From Mesostigma viride (Eukaryota; Streptophyta; Mesostigmatophyceae; Mesostigmatales; Mesostigmataceae): DNA of 64,000 nucleotides. Positions 53,501 to 63,082 of this stretch are shown one piece after another. Position numbers and translations under genes: made by a program. The notes beneath the pieces are model-generated. The model worked only from the letters and a program-made list of their open reading frames with translations, ran no database searches and was not told the DNA's origin. The stretch covers positions 397,501-461,500 of the forward strand of contig RPFO01001400.1 of the NCBI GenBank assembly GCA_009746045.1, in the 5' to 3' direction. Position 1 is the stretch's first letter, and each line of letters begins with the position of its first letter.

Positions 53501-56500
53501 ACCGGCCCCTTGGGCCTTGGCATTGGCAGCAGCTTGACGCGCGCGGTAGAGGCCGCGCTCGGCCCCTTCCGCGTGGCAAAGGAGGCCAAGCTGGCGGAGA
53601 TCGAGGGCGCCATCTGCCTGGCCGTGTGGGATCTTTTCGACACGATCAGCGCGGCCGCGGCGGAGGGGGCTGCGGGGCCAGGGGCGGGAGCTGGGGATGC
53701 CAAGCCTGCAGGGCAACCGGTATGGATAAAATTTCCTAAGCAAGTAGCATCATCATTTGCATGTGCTTGCGTGCGCAGCGCAACCGATATCGCTACAAAT
53801 GGGAGAATAAATGAAGAATGGCTGTTTATGGCTGCTTGTATGCACGGTGCGTCGTGTGTGACCAATCAAGGTAGAGCGAGTAGGCTGAGAGCTTCTTTAT
53901 TGGTGTGACTGAAAAGAAGAAGGCAATTAGGATCCCTGTTTGTAGGTGCTTGCGCCCGTGATGCAGCCAGGACGAGCAAAGCAAGATAAACCAAGCAGGA
54001 TCGCTGTTGTTACATGCTTGGCGTGTTCGTCTCAACCTGTACGACAAAAGTGAAGAGCCTAGTAGGATCATGCATTGGCGGTTGTTAAATCAACTATATA
54101 TTGTGAGCCGAGATGGATCATGTTTTGATGAGCCAAGATGGATCAGTGTGTGTATTTGCTTGTTGATAAACTACACTCCTATCAACACAACTTGCCGCCC
54201 CCCCCCTGTTTGGCCGGCCCCTGTGGCTTCTGTAGCACCCCGTTCGTGGCTTACTTGCGCATCCGTAGCGCATCAACCGTGTGTGAGCAGGCACACCCGC
54301 CAAGGCATCCACCCCCCTCCCCCAGCCACTGCATCTGTACATAGCCAGGTACCCTTAGCATAACTGTTGTCATCTCACAACAATATCGTGATCCCGCCCA
54401 CCACACACACCCATTTCCCTTTACGTGGATCGCGACCATCTGCTGCAAGAGCGCACAAGGTGCCACCCATTACACTAGATCTTTGCGCCGTACCATCATA
54501 CATATCCTTAACCCCTCTATCCCTCTTATCCCTGTGCACATGCCTGACCTATACTCGCCCTGGTCTAAACTATCCCTATATGGATGCCGACGATGGCAAC
54601 CTTGTATGAAAACAGGAGCTCGCGCAGTGCCACCTGTACCCTCTTGCCATCCTGATGTTACCCCATGACTCCAGTCACCACCCACGCACCCACGTCCACC
54701 CACCGCAGACCTTGTATGGAACAGGAGTTCATGCGGTGCAAGTCCCAGGAGATGTCGCGCCATTCCCGCATCACTCACACAACGGCCACCACCCATGAAA
54801 CCCACCCACTACCCATGAAACCCTGCCACCATCAATTAAACTGACCTTCCACCCATGAAACCCACCCACCACCCATGAAACCCATCCACTACCCATGAAG
54901 CTGACCTTCCACCCATGAAACTCACCCACCACCCATGAAACCCACCCACCACCCATGAAACCCGCCCGCTACCCATGAACTCACCTTCCACTCTTGGATC
55001 CGCCCATACCACCCTGGTGCGCGACACAGGAGCTCACCCATCGCAAGTCCCAGGAGCTACCACGAGATGCCGCACCTCCCACCAGCCCTCCCCCCCCCGT
55101 CCTGGTGGCGGAGCGGGTCAACGGGGCGCCCGTGGACGGGCTGGTGGCCCACCTGGCGGTGGCCATGGCGCGGCTGACCAACGTGGCGCAGATGGCGCGC
55201 ATGTGGGACGAGGTGTGTGGGAGGGGAAGGGGGGGTAGATCGTGCATGTGGGTAGAGGTAGGAGGAACAGGCGATGGATGCAAGAGATCCGTGTGTGGTC
55301 CGTGTGTGGTGGCGCTCTCGTGGCGGATGGTGGCGTATCAGTGCTGGATGGTGGCGCTCTCGTGGCGTATCAGTGTCCCCAGAAGCTCATGGAACTGCGC
55401 AGGTGGTCGAGGAGCTGCGAAGGCACGCATTTTGTTGGATGGTGAATCCTTTTGGTCCCGTCATGACAAAACCTGTGTATAATTGGCTGCATGTAGTTGG
55501 CTGTCTGCGCAGGTGTTCAAGAGCTGCTGTTCTAGTTTTTCTAACTACAACTTTGATGTTTCGGCCCATTTATACCCTCTCCCCCCCTCTTCTTACCTAC
55601 AAAGCCTGTTTCTGCGCCGGTGGCCAAGGAGCTTACTTTTTTCCGGACCCTGGACCCCCTCCATCAAATCCGCCCTCGCTTGGTTGTTGCGCAGGTGGTC
55701 AAGGAGCTGCGCTGGCACTGGGACATGGGCAAGCCCCTCCCCCGCGTGCCCACTGACGAAGCGCCCGACCTGCGCTACTGCCTGCTGCACCAGCAGCTTA
55801 TGCTGATCAACGCGTGTGTGGCCCGACGACACCGCCGCGCCAAGGCCCTCGCGCAGCTAGAGGCTGCGAGGAGGACCGCCCGGGCGAGCGCCGACATGGA
55901 CCGTGAGGGCCTTAGGCTGGCGTCTGCGTCCGCCACGCCCTCGGCCACCGGTGGCGTGGCGACACCGTTTGCGGCCGCCGATGGGGCTTTGGGTGGCGCT
56001 AATATTAGACAAGGCGGGGCGGCTCCTTTTGAGGCCGCCGATGCCCCTCTGATCGCTCTCGAGGATGCGGATAGCACGGTCCCTGCGGACTCTGCGACGG
56101 GTCCTGGTCGTGCGGCAGCGGCAACAGCGGGCACTGCGGTGACGTGGGGCAGTGCTGATTCCGCGGTGTCCGACTCGGACCTCATCTCCATGGGGACCGC
56201 GGGGGACGGCACACCCAGCACGGCCGCCAGCAGTAGCGGCTACGCGCAGGCCAACGCGTTCCCTCCCGCCAAGTCGGTCTCGGAGCCTCTGGCGTGTCTC
56301 ATGGCGGATCCCACGGTGCCGTCGCCAGCATCATCAGAAAGAGCTGCGGTCGCGTCATCGGGGCCATCTGCAGGTTCTCCGTCCTCCAGGCCGGCTTCAA
56401 ATAGCCCCAAGCAGCTTCAGGCATCGGCCTCGGAGCCGTTGATCCCGCTCGCCCAGGGCCCCCCTGGCGTGGACCACGCGCTAGGTGCCGCGCAATTGAT

Positions 56501-57034
56501 GCTGGATGCCAGTGTAATGGGAGGCGGCGGCGGGGGAGGCCCGGAGGAGGACAGCGTGCGGAGTGCCAACATGATCGCCTTAACCAGCCCGGTGGGGCCA
56601 CCGGGTGGCTTGGTAGCAGAGAGCAGGGTGGGGTTGTCCGCATCGGATGGGCTTTGGGGGGCTAGTTTTGGGCTGGGAGGGTCGGGGACGTATGGACTGG
56701 ACGCAGCCCCGTGGACGGGCTTGGCACCATCGTCGCTCATGGAAGACCCAACGGTTGTGGTGGCCAGCAGCGTGGCATCCTTGGTGAGCTTCTTTCTCTT
56801 GTCTTTTTGCTTTCTTTGGTGGGTGGGGGCTTCTTGTTGGCATGGCCTTCTTGGTCAGCCCATTTTCTGTGTTTGTGCTTGTCTGGTTCAACCACGTATG
56901 GCCTTCGGTGCAGCCTTCGTGGGCCCCTTTTTGGTTAGAATCGCCGTCTTGGTTCGCCCCTCTGTATTTCTGTTGCTTCCTCCGTGAGTCACCTGTTGGT
57001 CTCCCCTGCTTGCCTTCTTTTTCGTCTCTGTTGT

Positions 57035-57126
<92 letters not shown>

Positions 57127-60100
57127 TTTTCTTTCTTTCGTTCTTTCTTTCTTTCTTTCTTTCTGTCCGTCTGATTTGTTCTAGCTTCTTTGGTGCGCAC
57201 ACAGCGGTAGCGCACTGCTTTCCCCAGGGGGCGACCCTTTTGCATATATTGGCAACTCTGTTTTGACTGACAGTTCTGTTTTGACTTGCGACCCTGTAGT
57301 ACTCGGCAACTCTGCATCGACTGGCAAACCAATGAAAATGAATCCGACTCAACCATGCCTTCTTGTGGTTGGTACCGTCATGACATGTGTTGGCGCAGAC
57401 CCCGGCAGGCGCGCCGACCGCCCCCGCAAGTGGTGACCCCCTGGGCCTCACCGCTGGAATCGCAAGTACTACTGGCGCCCATGACGCTGCCACCGAGGCC
57501 AATAGCCCCAGTGAAGCCAGGAGTACGGCCAATGTTTTCTTCTCCCTTGAGGACGGGGAGCTGCAGCGACAGACGGTTGCGTTCGACCCCTTGGAAGACC
57601 TGATGCCCGTCAACCTGCTGTCCACAAACCCTCTGGCCCCTGCCCCCGCCGCACTCGCCACGGGACAGGTAGCGACCTCGGGGTTGGACCTCATGGACGC
57701 GAGCGTGCACGTGCCAGGTGGCGACGCGGCAGAGAACGGCGCGGCGGCAGTACCAGCCATCCCGGCGACGGTCACGAGCACCAGCATGGGGGCGGTGGAG
57801 GCGGCGACCAGGCCTGCTCTAAGCCATGAGCCAGCTGGCAGTGGGGAACCCGCTGGCAGTGAGATGACCGCTGAGAATGAGGCAGCTGGCCATGGGGCAG
57901 CCGCTAGTGATGGCAAGATGGGTGGTGGCGGCGGCGCGGGTGGCGCGCCCGTGTTCGCGGGCTCAGGTCTTCCCCTGCGGGGCGTGATGAGCTTTGAGGA
58001 GGACTCGCAGAGGGAGCCAGAGGGGGTGGTCGGTCTGGTCAAGGACCTGGTCTTGCTCAAGACGGGCGTTCCAATGAACAAACCGGAGACGCAGGTGGGG
58101 GGGGGCGTGCTGGGTAAAGTAATGTCGGATGGGGCATGTGCCGATGAACAAACCGGAGACGCAGGTGGGGGGGCGTGCTGGGTAAAGTATTGTCGGATGG
58201 GGCATGTGCCGATGAACAAACCGGAGACGCGGGTGGGGGGGGCGTGCTGGGTAAAGTGTTGTCGGATGGGGCATGTGCCGATGAACAAACCGGAGACGCA
58301 GGTGGGGGGGGCGTGCTGGGTAAAGTATTGTCGGATGGGGCATGTGCCGATGAACAAACCGGAGACGCAGGTGGGGGGGGCGTGCTGGGTAAAGTATTGT
58401 CGGATGGGGCATGTGCCGATGAACAAACCGGAGACGCAGGTGGGGGGGGGCGTGCTGGGTAAAGTATTGTCGGATGGGGCATGTGCCGATGAACAAACCG
58501 GAGACGCAGGTGGGGGGGGGCGTGCTGGGTAAAGTATTGTCGGATGGGGCATGTGCCGATGAACAAACCGGAGACGCGGGTGGTGGGGGGCGTGCTGGGT
58601 AATGTATTGTCGGATGGGGCATGTGCCGATGAACAAACCGGAGACGCAGGTGGGGGGGGGCGTGCTGGGTAAAGTATTGTCGGATGGGGCATGTTCAGGA
58701 CGCGTGAGGTGAGAATAGCGAAAAATGGACCTTGAGATGCAGCCTGAGTTGCCAGTGGAGGGGGCACCTGAGTTGCCAGTGGAGGGGGCACCTGAGTTGC
58801 CAGTGGAGGGGGCAGTGGGATTCAAAATTGGTGGGAAGTGATGGGTGGGCCTTCACACAGGCCCCAGATTCGGCGGGCGGGCGGCGCGGGCGGGTGGGTG
58901 GGTGGGTGGGTGGGTGGGTGGGTGGGTGGGTGGGTGGGTGGGTGGGTGGGTGGGTGGGTGGGTGGGTGGGTGGGTGGGTGGGTGGGTGGTGGGTGGGTGG
59001 GTGGGTGGGTGGGTGGGTGGGTGGGTGGGTGGGTGGGTGGGTGCATGGGTGGGTGCATGGGTGGGTGCATGGGTGGGTGCGTGGGTGCGTGGGTGCGTGG
59101 GTGCGTGGGTTCGTGCGTGCGTGCGATGTGGTGGTGGGTGGGGGGGGGGGGGGGGGGGGCTTTCACACGGGCCCGAGATGCTAATGGGTGGTGTATGAGT
59201 TTGGACGGACACAGGCGTATGTATACCCTTCTGGGGTGGGCTTTCAATAGGCCGTAGACGCAGGTGGTTGACGCGTGGGGTTGTGTTGCCACGGGCCACC
59301 ACGGCCAGCATCAGTGTACTAGCAGCGCTAGCAGCGGGTCTGCTACATTATTATGCTAGCAACCCGTCGCTTGTTATGTCTGTTTTCATGTGTTGTGGTG
59401 GCGGCCCTGATCTGCCATTTCCTGCTCTTGCTGCCCTCTGGTCTTCTCTCATGCCTTCTCGTCTTCCCCCGTGCCCTTATCTCATCCGGTGCTGAGCACC
59501 CCCCTTGCTTGCCCTCCCCTTTCTCTTCGATTGTACAGGACTCTGCCGTGCTGAGCACCCCCCTTGCTTGCCCTCCCCTTTCTCTTCGATTGTGCAGGAC
59601 TCTGCCGTGCTGAGCACCCCCTTGCTTGCCCTCCCCTTTCTCTTCGATTGTGCAGGACTCTGCCGTGCTGAGCACCCCCCTTGCTTGCCCTCCCCTTTCT
59701 CTTCGATTGTGCAGGACTCTGCCGTGCTGAGCACCCCCCTTGCTTGCCCTCCCCTTTCTCTTCGATTGTGCAGGACTCTGCCGTGCTGAGCACCCCCTTG
59801 CTTGCCCTCCCCTTTCTCTTCGATTGTGCAGGACTCTGCCGTGCTGAGCACCCCCCTTGCTTGCCCTCCCCTTTCTCTTCGATTGTGCAGGACTCTGCCG
59901 TGCTGAGCACCCCCCTTGCTTGCCCTCCCCTTTCTCTTCGATTGTGCAGGACTCTGCCGTGCTGAGCACCCCCCTTGCTTGCCCTCCCCTTTCTCTTCGA
60001 TTGTGCAGGACTCTGCCGTGCTGAGCACCCCCCTTTCTTGCCCTCCACTTTCTCTTCGATTGTGCAGGACTGTGTGGTGCTGACCAACCCCCTGTCTGGC

Positions 60101-60863
60101 CCCCCCAATTTTCTCCTCAATTGTGCAGGAGTGTGCGATACTGACGGAGGAGATGATGAGGGAGACGGAGGAAATGCTGATGCGCACGGGCAGGTGGGTG
60201 AGGGTATGGAGAAGTGAGGGAAGAAGTGAGTCATGCGCGCATGCAGGTGGGTGAGGGGGACGAGAGGAGAGGTGTTTCTTTGCACGAGCAGGTGGGTGAG
60301 GAAATGGGGGAGAAGGAAGAAATGCTTACAGCACATGCAGGTGGGCGACACGGGGGCCCAGAGGAGGGGGAGAGAGGGCCAGGGGGAGTGGGGGAGTAAG
60401 GGGCACGGGGCCATGAGACACCAGGGCGAGTGGGGGAGTAAGGGACATGGGGCCATGAGACGCCAGGGGAGGTGGGGAGAGCCGTTGGGCCCCATCACCT
60501 GTTGCCTTCAGGCAACTGTTCCGCTCACATCACCTGTCTCTCAAATTGTTGCTACCATCTCGCGGCGAGATCTGGCTACGCTGGCTCACTAAGCGTTTGC
60601 TACGCTGCATGGCTCACAGCTCGCTGCGCACACAGTTCCGGAGCCACCTGCCGCGAGGCCCCCTATGTACAGCCCTACCCATGTTCCTGGCCCTACCCAT
60701 ATTCCTACTCCTACCCCACTGACACCGATCCCCTGCACTCCATCTCGGGACCCCCGGTCGATGGACCTCCCTCCTGCTCCAACCCCCAAACCCACCCACG
60801 CCTTGGACCGACAGCGTTGGCCCCGGCTGCAAGCAACTGCTGGCGGACATGGAGGCGTTCAAG
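44479..60863 (+). CDS. BSD-domain protein, spliced gene (3' end beyond view)
   Basis: Exons: 44479-44551, 44766-45683, 46614-46723, 48478-48570, 49728-49835, 50401-50550, 51449-52410, 53437-53719, about 55090-55212, 55695-56783, 57399-58094, 60129-60193, 60815-60863. Phases match at each junction I could test. The protein has an N-terminal amphipathic helix (GLKAISQKAEKIMENLHSAV), a Pro/Gly/Ser linker, then a BSD domain (IRFRYVPKRMSEERFWQRYF), then long Ala/Ser/Gly-rich regions with helical islands. BSD folds occur in TFIIH p62-type factors and in plant/algal membrane-traffic-like proteins; the specific role is not readable. No stop is seen by 60863. Confidence 0.82.
44766..45683 (+). CDS. 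BSD gene exon 2
   Basis: Acceptor GGGACACAG. TGFFKFAGLKAISQKAEKI, then a long Ser/Gly/Pro/Arg-rich linker ending FVWPTPTNA; donor GTAGGT, phase 1. Confidence 0.78.
45783..46137 (+). repeat. (CCCG)n / (CCCT)n tract
   Basis: CCCGCC units followed by about 240 bases of CCCT units in intron 2. The long PPSL frame here is a translation of the repeat. Confidence 0.95.
46614..46723 (+). CDS. BSD gene exon 3
   Basis: Acceptor GCATGTGACAG; reads DGSYSVGDNPDLPWKPRCPA then ERELRSHMLSIGR; donor GTGAGC. Copies of the acceptor plus DGS(N/Y) start occur at about 46267 and 46487. Confidence 0.82.
46790..47456 (+). repeat. 88-bp tandem repeat, about 7.5 copies
   Basis: Period 88 (GTAAGCAAGTACTTGCGTGC anchors at 46844, 46932, 47020 ...). 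Each unit has a donor-like ACGTAAGC. In intron 3. Confidence 0.95.
47625..47915 (+). repeat. 95-96-bp repeat, 3 copies, each starting with a G-run
   Basis: GTGCTAGCAAACTCCAGCTG at 47641, 47737 and 47832. G-runs before each copy differ in length. Confidence 0.93.
48478..48570 (+). CDS. BSD gene exon 4
   Basis: Acceptor CCCTCGCAG; MPERYLHKRPAHLVAMMPAE then RTAGAVLR; donor GTGGGT; phase 0. A degraded copy of the start (CAGATGCCCGAGCGG) lies at about 48246. Confidence 0.8.
48763..49112 (+). repeat. pentanucleotide array CTGGC, then CTCAC, then CTTAC
   Basis: About 13 CTGGC, 40 CTCAC and 15 CTTAC units in order, an apparent stepwise shift of unit sequence. In intron 4. Confidence 0.95.
49728..49835 (+). 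CDS. BSD gene exon 5: BSD domain core
   Basis: Acceptor CCTGACAG; VDRNLRAIRFRYVPKRMSEE then RFWQRYFTALAIIRHD; donor GTGAGG; phase 0. R-x-x-x-V-P-x-x-x-S-E-E-x-F-W-x-x-Y-F is the BSD signature. Partial copies of its start at about 48696 and 49640. Confidence 0.9.
49912..50092 (+). repeat. pentanucleotide GGGCA array, about 35 units
   Basis: Nearly pure GGCAG units in intron 5. ALPCP frames are translations of it. Confidence 0.97.
50401..50550 (+). CDS. BSD gene exon 6
   Basis: Acceptor GTGTGCCCAG after a C-run; VMEVHLPGHEPEFCDLCLML then an Ala-rich helix; ends PKGQ at donor GTGGGT; phase 0. Confidence 0.82.
50551..50957 (+). repeat. 32-bp minisatellite carrying the exon-6 donor, about 12.5 copies
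   Basis: Unit GTGGGTGCCTCCGGTGGCCA-CGAGGAAGGCAG. Each unit boundary recreates CAG|GTGGGT, the same junction as exon 6. Open in several frames. Confidence 0.95.
51449..52410 (+). CDS. BSD gene exon 7
   Basis: Acceptor CTCGTGCAG; AGEGDSDEDGMPHADEYVQV, then Asn-, Ala- and Ser-rich low complexity, ending SALELARSTRSMAHLLA; donor GTACGT, phase 2. Degraded copies of the start at about 51034, 51255 and 51369; of the donor at about 52498 and 52763. Confidence 0.82.
52985..53390 (+). repeat. (CCCCTC)n-type pyrimidine tract
   Basis: About 400 bases of C-rich CCCCTC/CCCCCCT before exon 8; PPP/GGRGEG frames are translations of it. Confidence 0.95.
53437..53719 (+). CDS. BSD gene exon 8
   Basis: Acceptor CCTTTCCAG; QPLDAPPGGPGPGADG, then a helical segment RAVEAALGPFRVAKEAKLAE and CLAVWDLFDTISAAAA; donor GTATGG. 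Confidence 0.75.
54770..54985 (+). repeat. about 20-bp repeats CCACCCATGAAACCCACCCA
   Basis: About ten imperfect units in the intron before exon 9. Nearby, at about 54612, 54718 and 55023, an AGGAGYTCAYGCRGTGC word recurs with AAGTCCCAGGAG, possibly copies of a small exon (unresolved). Confidence 0.8.
55090..55212 (+). CDS. BSD gene exon 9
   Basis: VAERVNGAPVDGLVAHLAVA then MARLTNVAQMARMWDE, donor GTGTGT, phase 0. The acceptor is not clear because a C9 run precedes it. Confidence 0.65.
55695..56783 (+). CDS. BSD gene exon 10
   Basis: Acceptor TGTTGCGCAG; VVKELRWHWDMGKPLPRVPT, LRYCLLHQQLMLINACVARR, then 300 residues rich in Ala/Ser/Gly; donor GTGAGC, phase 0. Three decayed copies of the acceptor and VVKEL start precede it (55399, 55508, 55614). 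Confidence 0.82.
57030..57170 (+). repeat. (TTTC)n microsatellite
   Basis: About 130 bases of TTTC in intron 10. Confidence 0.96.
57399..58094 (+). CDS. BSD gene exon 11
   Basis: Acceptor TGGCGCAG; TPAGAPTAPASGDPLGLTAG, then FFSLEDGELQRQTVAFDPLE, low complexity, ending GVPMNKPETQ at donor GTGGGG; 232 codons, phase 0. Confidence 0.78.
58067..58690 (+). repeat. about 70-bp minisatellite carrying exon-11 end and donor, about 9 copies
   Basis: Each unit repeats CCGATGAACAAACCGGAGAC-GCAG|GTGGGG plus intron sequence. The first unit is the real end of exon 11. Confidence 0.95.
58890..59105 (+). repeat. (GGGT)n microsatellite
   Basis: About 150 bases of GGGT, then GGGTGCAT/GGGTGCGT units, in intron 11. 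Confidence 0.96.
59486..60065 (+). repeat. about 59-bp minisatellite carrying an acceptor and exon start, about 10 copies
   Basis: Unit: CTTGCTTGCCCTCCCC-TTTCTCTTCGATTGTGCAG|GACTCTGCCGTGCTGAGC. Each has a pyrimidine tract and GTGCAG acceptor matching that of exon 12 (ATTGTGCAG|GAGTGTGCGATACTGACG). Confidence 0.95.
60129..60193 (+). CDS. BSD gene exon 12
   Basis: Acceptor ATTGTGCAG; ECAILTEEMMRETEEMLM then RTG-S across the intron; donor GTGGGT, phase 2. Copies of its donor at about 60245, 60290 and 60337. Confidence 0.75.
60815..60863 (+). CDS. BSD gene exon 13 (last visible)
   Basis: Acceptor GGACCGACAG; first base completes Ser, then VGPGCKQLLADMEAFK; donor GTAACG, phase 0. The next exon is outside the window or masked by the repeats. 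Confidence 0.7.
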
Positions 60864-61012
60864 GTAACGGGTTTGCTCAATACCTCACTCTTGAGTCGTC
60901 GCCTGCCACGTCAACCACCACTATCTTGCTCCCCCTGTCGTGCGTGGCTTGCCCTATCTGCCAAGGATCCTCGCTCGCCACATGCTTTGGACTAGTGGTC
61001 GGTGAATGCAAC

Positions 61013-61754
61013 CAATTAAATTAAATTAAATTAAATTGTAACATATCTCCGTTGGGAGTACATGTAGCACATATCCCTGAGAAGGGGCATATGGCTTTTA
61101 ATACATTCTGGGCTACTTCCTGCAAGGGTAGGGTGTAAAGTACACCTGCTCTAGGTGATCAAAGTGCACCTGCACCACTATGTATTCCAGCACCTAAGGT
61201 GCGGACAGAGGGTGGAAGATCATCATGGCTAAGCAATGGCTAGGGTGCATGGCATCTCAGCAGAGAGCAACTCTCTGCATGGGCACAGCATGACTAAATA
61301 ATGCTAGGCATCATCTGGTGTGTGGCACATCATAGGCACACATGTACATGGCTAAATAATGCTAGGGCATCAGCTGGCGTGGGGCCCACAATAGGCGTAC
61401 ATGTACAAGGCCACGTTGGCCAGGCCTTTCTATTCTACACTACTGCTGCTGTAGTCCCCTAAGCTGGGGTGGCTGGAGGTGCTGGGCACCGGGGGTCGCT
61501 TGCCAGGGCTTGTGGTCAACGTGGATGGCCGCCCCCTTCCAGTACACCGGCTTCCCCGCCGCGGTCTGCCGGAGCTGAAGGTAGGTCGGCCATAGCTCCC
61601 GTCGCCGTTGTTGCTGCGCCAGGGTCAAGTCGTCGTCCAAGGTGTAGTGAGTCCTCTCGAGCCGCTTGCGGCGTCTGAGAAACGAAATCGTGTCCGCCGG
61701 GTTCTCAAAGATGAGCAGGAGCGGAGATGCAACCAATACCCAGGTGTTACTCAC
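61013..61754 (-). mobile_element. LINE remnant: ORF1 C-terminal piece plus 3' tail
   Basis: On the - strand, an ORF1-like segment (61754-61440; FENPADTISFLRRRKRLERT, LDDDLTLAQQQRRRELWP, GKPVYWKGAAIHV) is followed by a 3' region matching 5885-6205, ending in (AATTT)n at 61013-61040. ORF2 is absent, so it is internally deleted or a non-autonomous type. Sits in the BSD gene intron, antisense to it. Confidence 0.72.
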
Positions 61755-61867
61755 CTTGTTTGAAGTTATTCATTTTATTTCCAAGTAGGTGGCGAGAGCC
61801 GTGATTGCGGAAGGAAAGCATTTGTTGGGAAGCGGGTCGAAACATGTGCGTGGTGCAAGTGCAGTCA

Positions 61868-62130
<263 letters not shown>

Positions 62131-63080
62131 GAAATAGTACAGTCATAGTTGGGTTTGGCACCCCAACACGACGACAAGTACAACTTGAGAAATGAGACGC
62201 GAACGGAGCTGCTTAAATGGACTACCTGTACTGAATTTTCTAGTTTGTAGTTACTGTTATTAATATCTACTAGGCTGCGGTACCGCGGCCGCGAACCACT
62301 GTGACCCCACTTGAGATTTGGATCGTTGTTCTCTGAACGTATTGAGATGGAAGGGTAGCCGCTATAGCTAGGCTTTAGGGTCTACGTGACAAACCATTTG
62401 AGACCGGTGCGCGGGTGCGGCCTGCTACGGATCTGCAGTGGCAAATATTCAGCCGGTTTTCTGGCCAGGTGTGCAAGAGCTACATCGTGATACAATCTTG
62501 CCATTGTCCGGGTTTCTTTGTTAATGATGTACTGATTACCTAAGTCTGAGATTTCTCTCTCCCGCCATATGTGACCTGAAAGCCACGGCATTCTTGCGTG
62601 AGGTGCCGGCACATGGAACGCCAAACTGCGTCAATTTTTCATACACAAAATTTGCGTGCCGAAAAAAGAATAAATAAATAAATAAATAATAAAAAAATAT
62701 AAAGCCGTCCAGGGCAAGGCCGCACGACATGCAAAAAAGACAAAAACAAACGCACCTAGCTAAGGTCGGCCTCTTTTCTTATGCCAAGCCAACCTAAGAC
62801 TAAATGCCTGTGATGAGTTCACTGTAATGGGCATGGATGGGCATGGATGGGCATGGATGGGCATGGATAGCATGGATAGCATGGATGGGCATGGATGGGC
62901 ATGAACGGGCATGTATGATACATCCCGCACGTACTGTTGGTCTCATCAATATTACTGTTGTTAAGTCTGTACCGCATGTTATAATCTGGTAAGATCACAC
63001 ACATCAACAGCTGGCCATGCTGAGGACAGCAATCGAAACTTTGGTGTCATTACCCCATCTGACCCCCCTTACTCCCATTC
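62131..63080 (+). other. intron or intergenic, possible small retroelement tail
   Basis: A-rich (AAAT)n stretch at about 62663-62700 could be the 3' tail of a + strand SINE or LINE fragment. A GGGCATGGAT repeat lies at about 62829-62910. No gene recognised. Confidence 0.35.
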
Positions 63081-63082
63081 CC

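Noticed and set aside
59343-60498. CTIEEKGEGKQGG repeat protein on the - strand
   Set aside because: Antisense translation of the 59-bp acceptor-bearing minisatellite.
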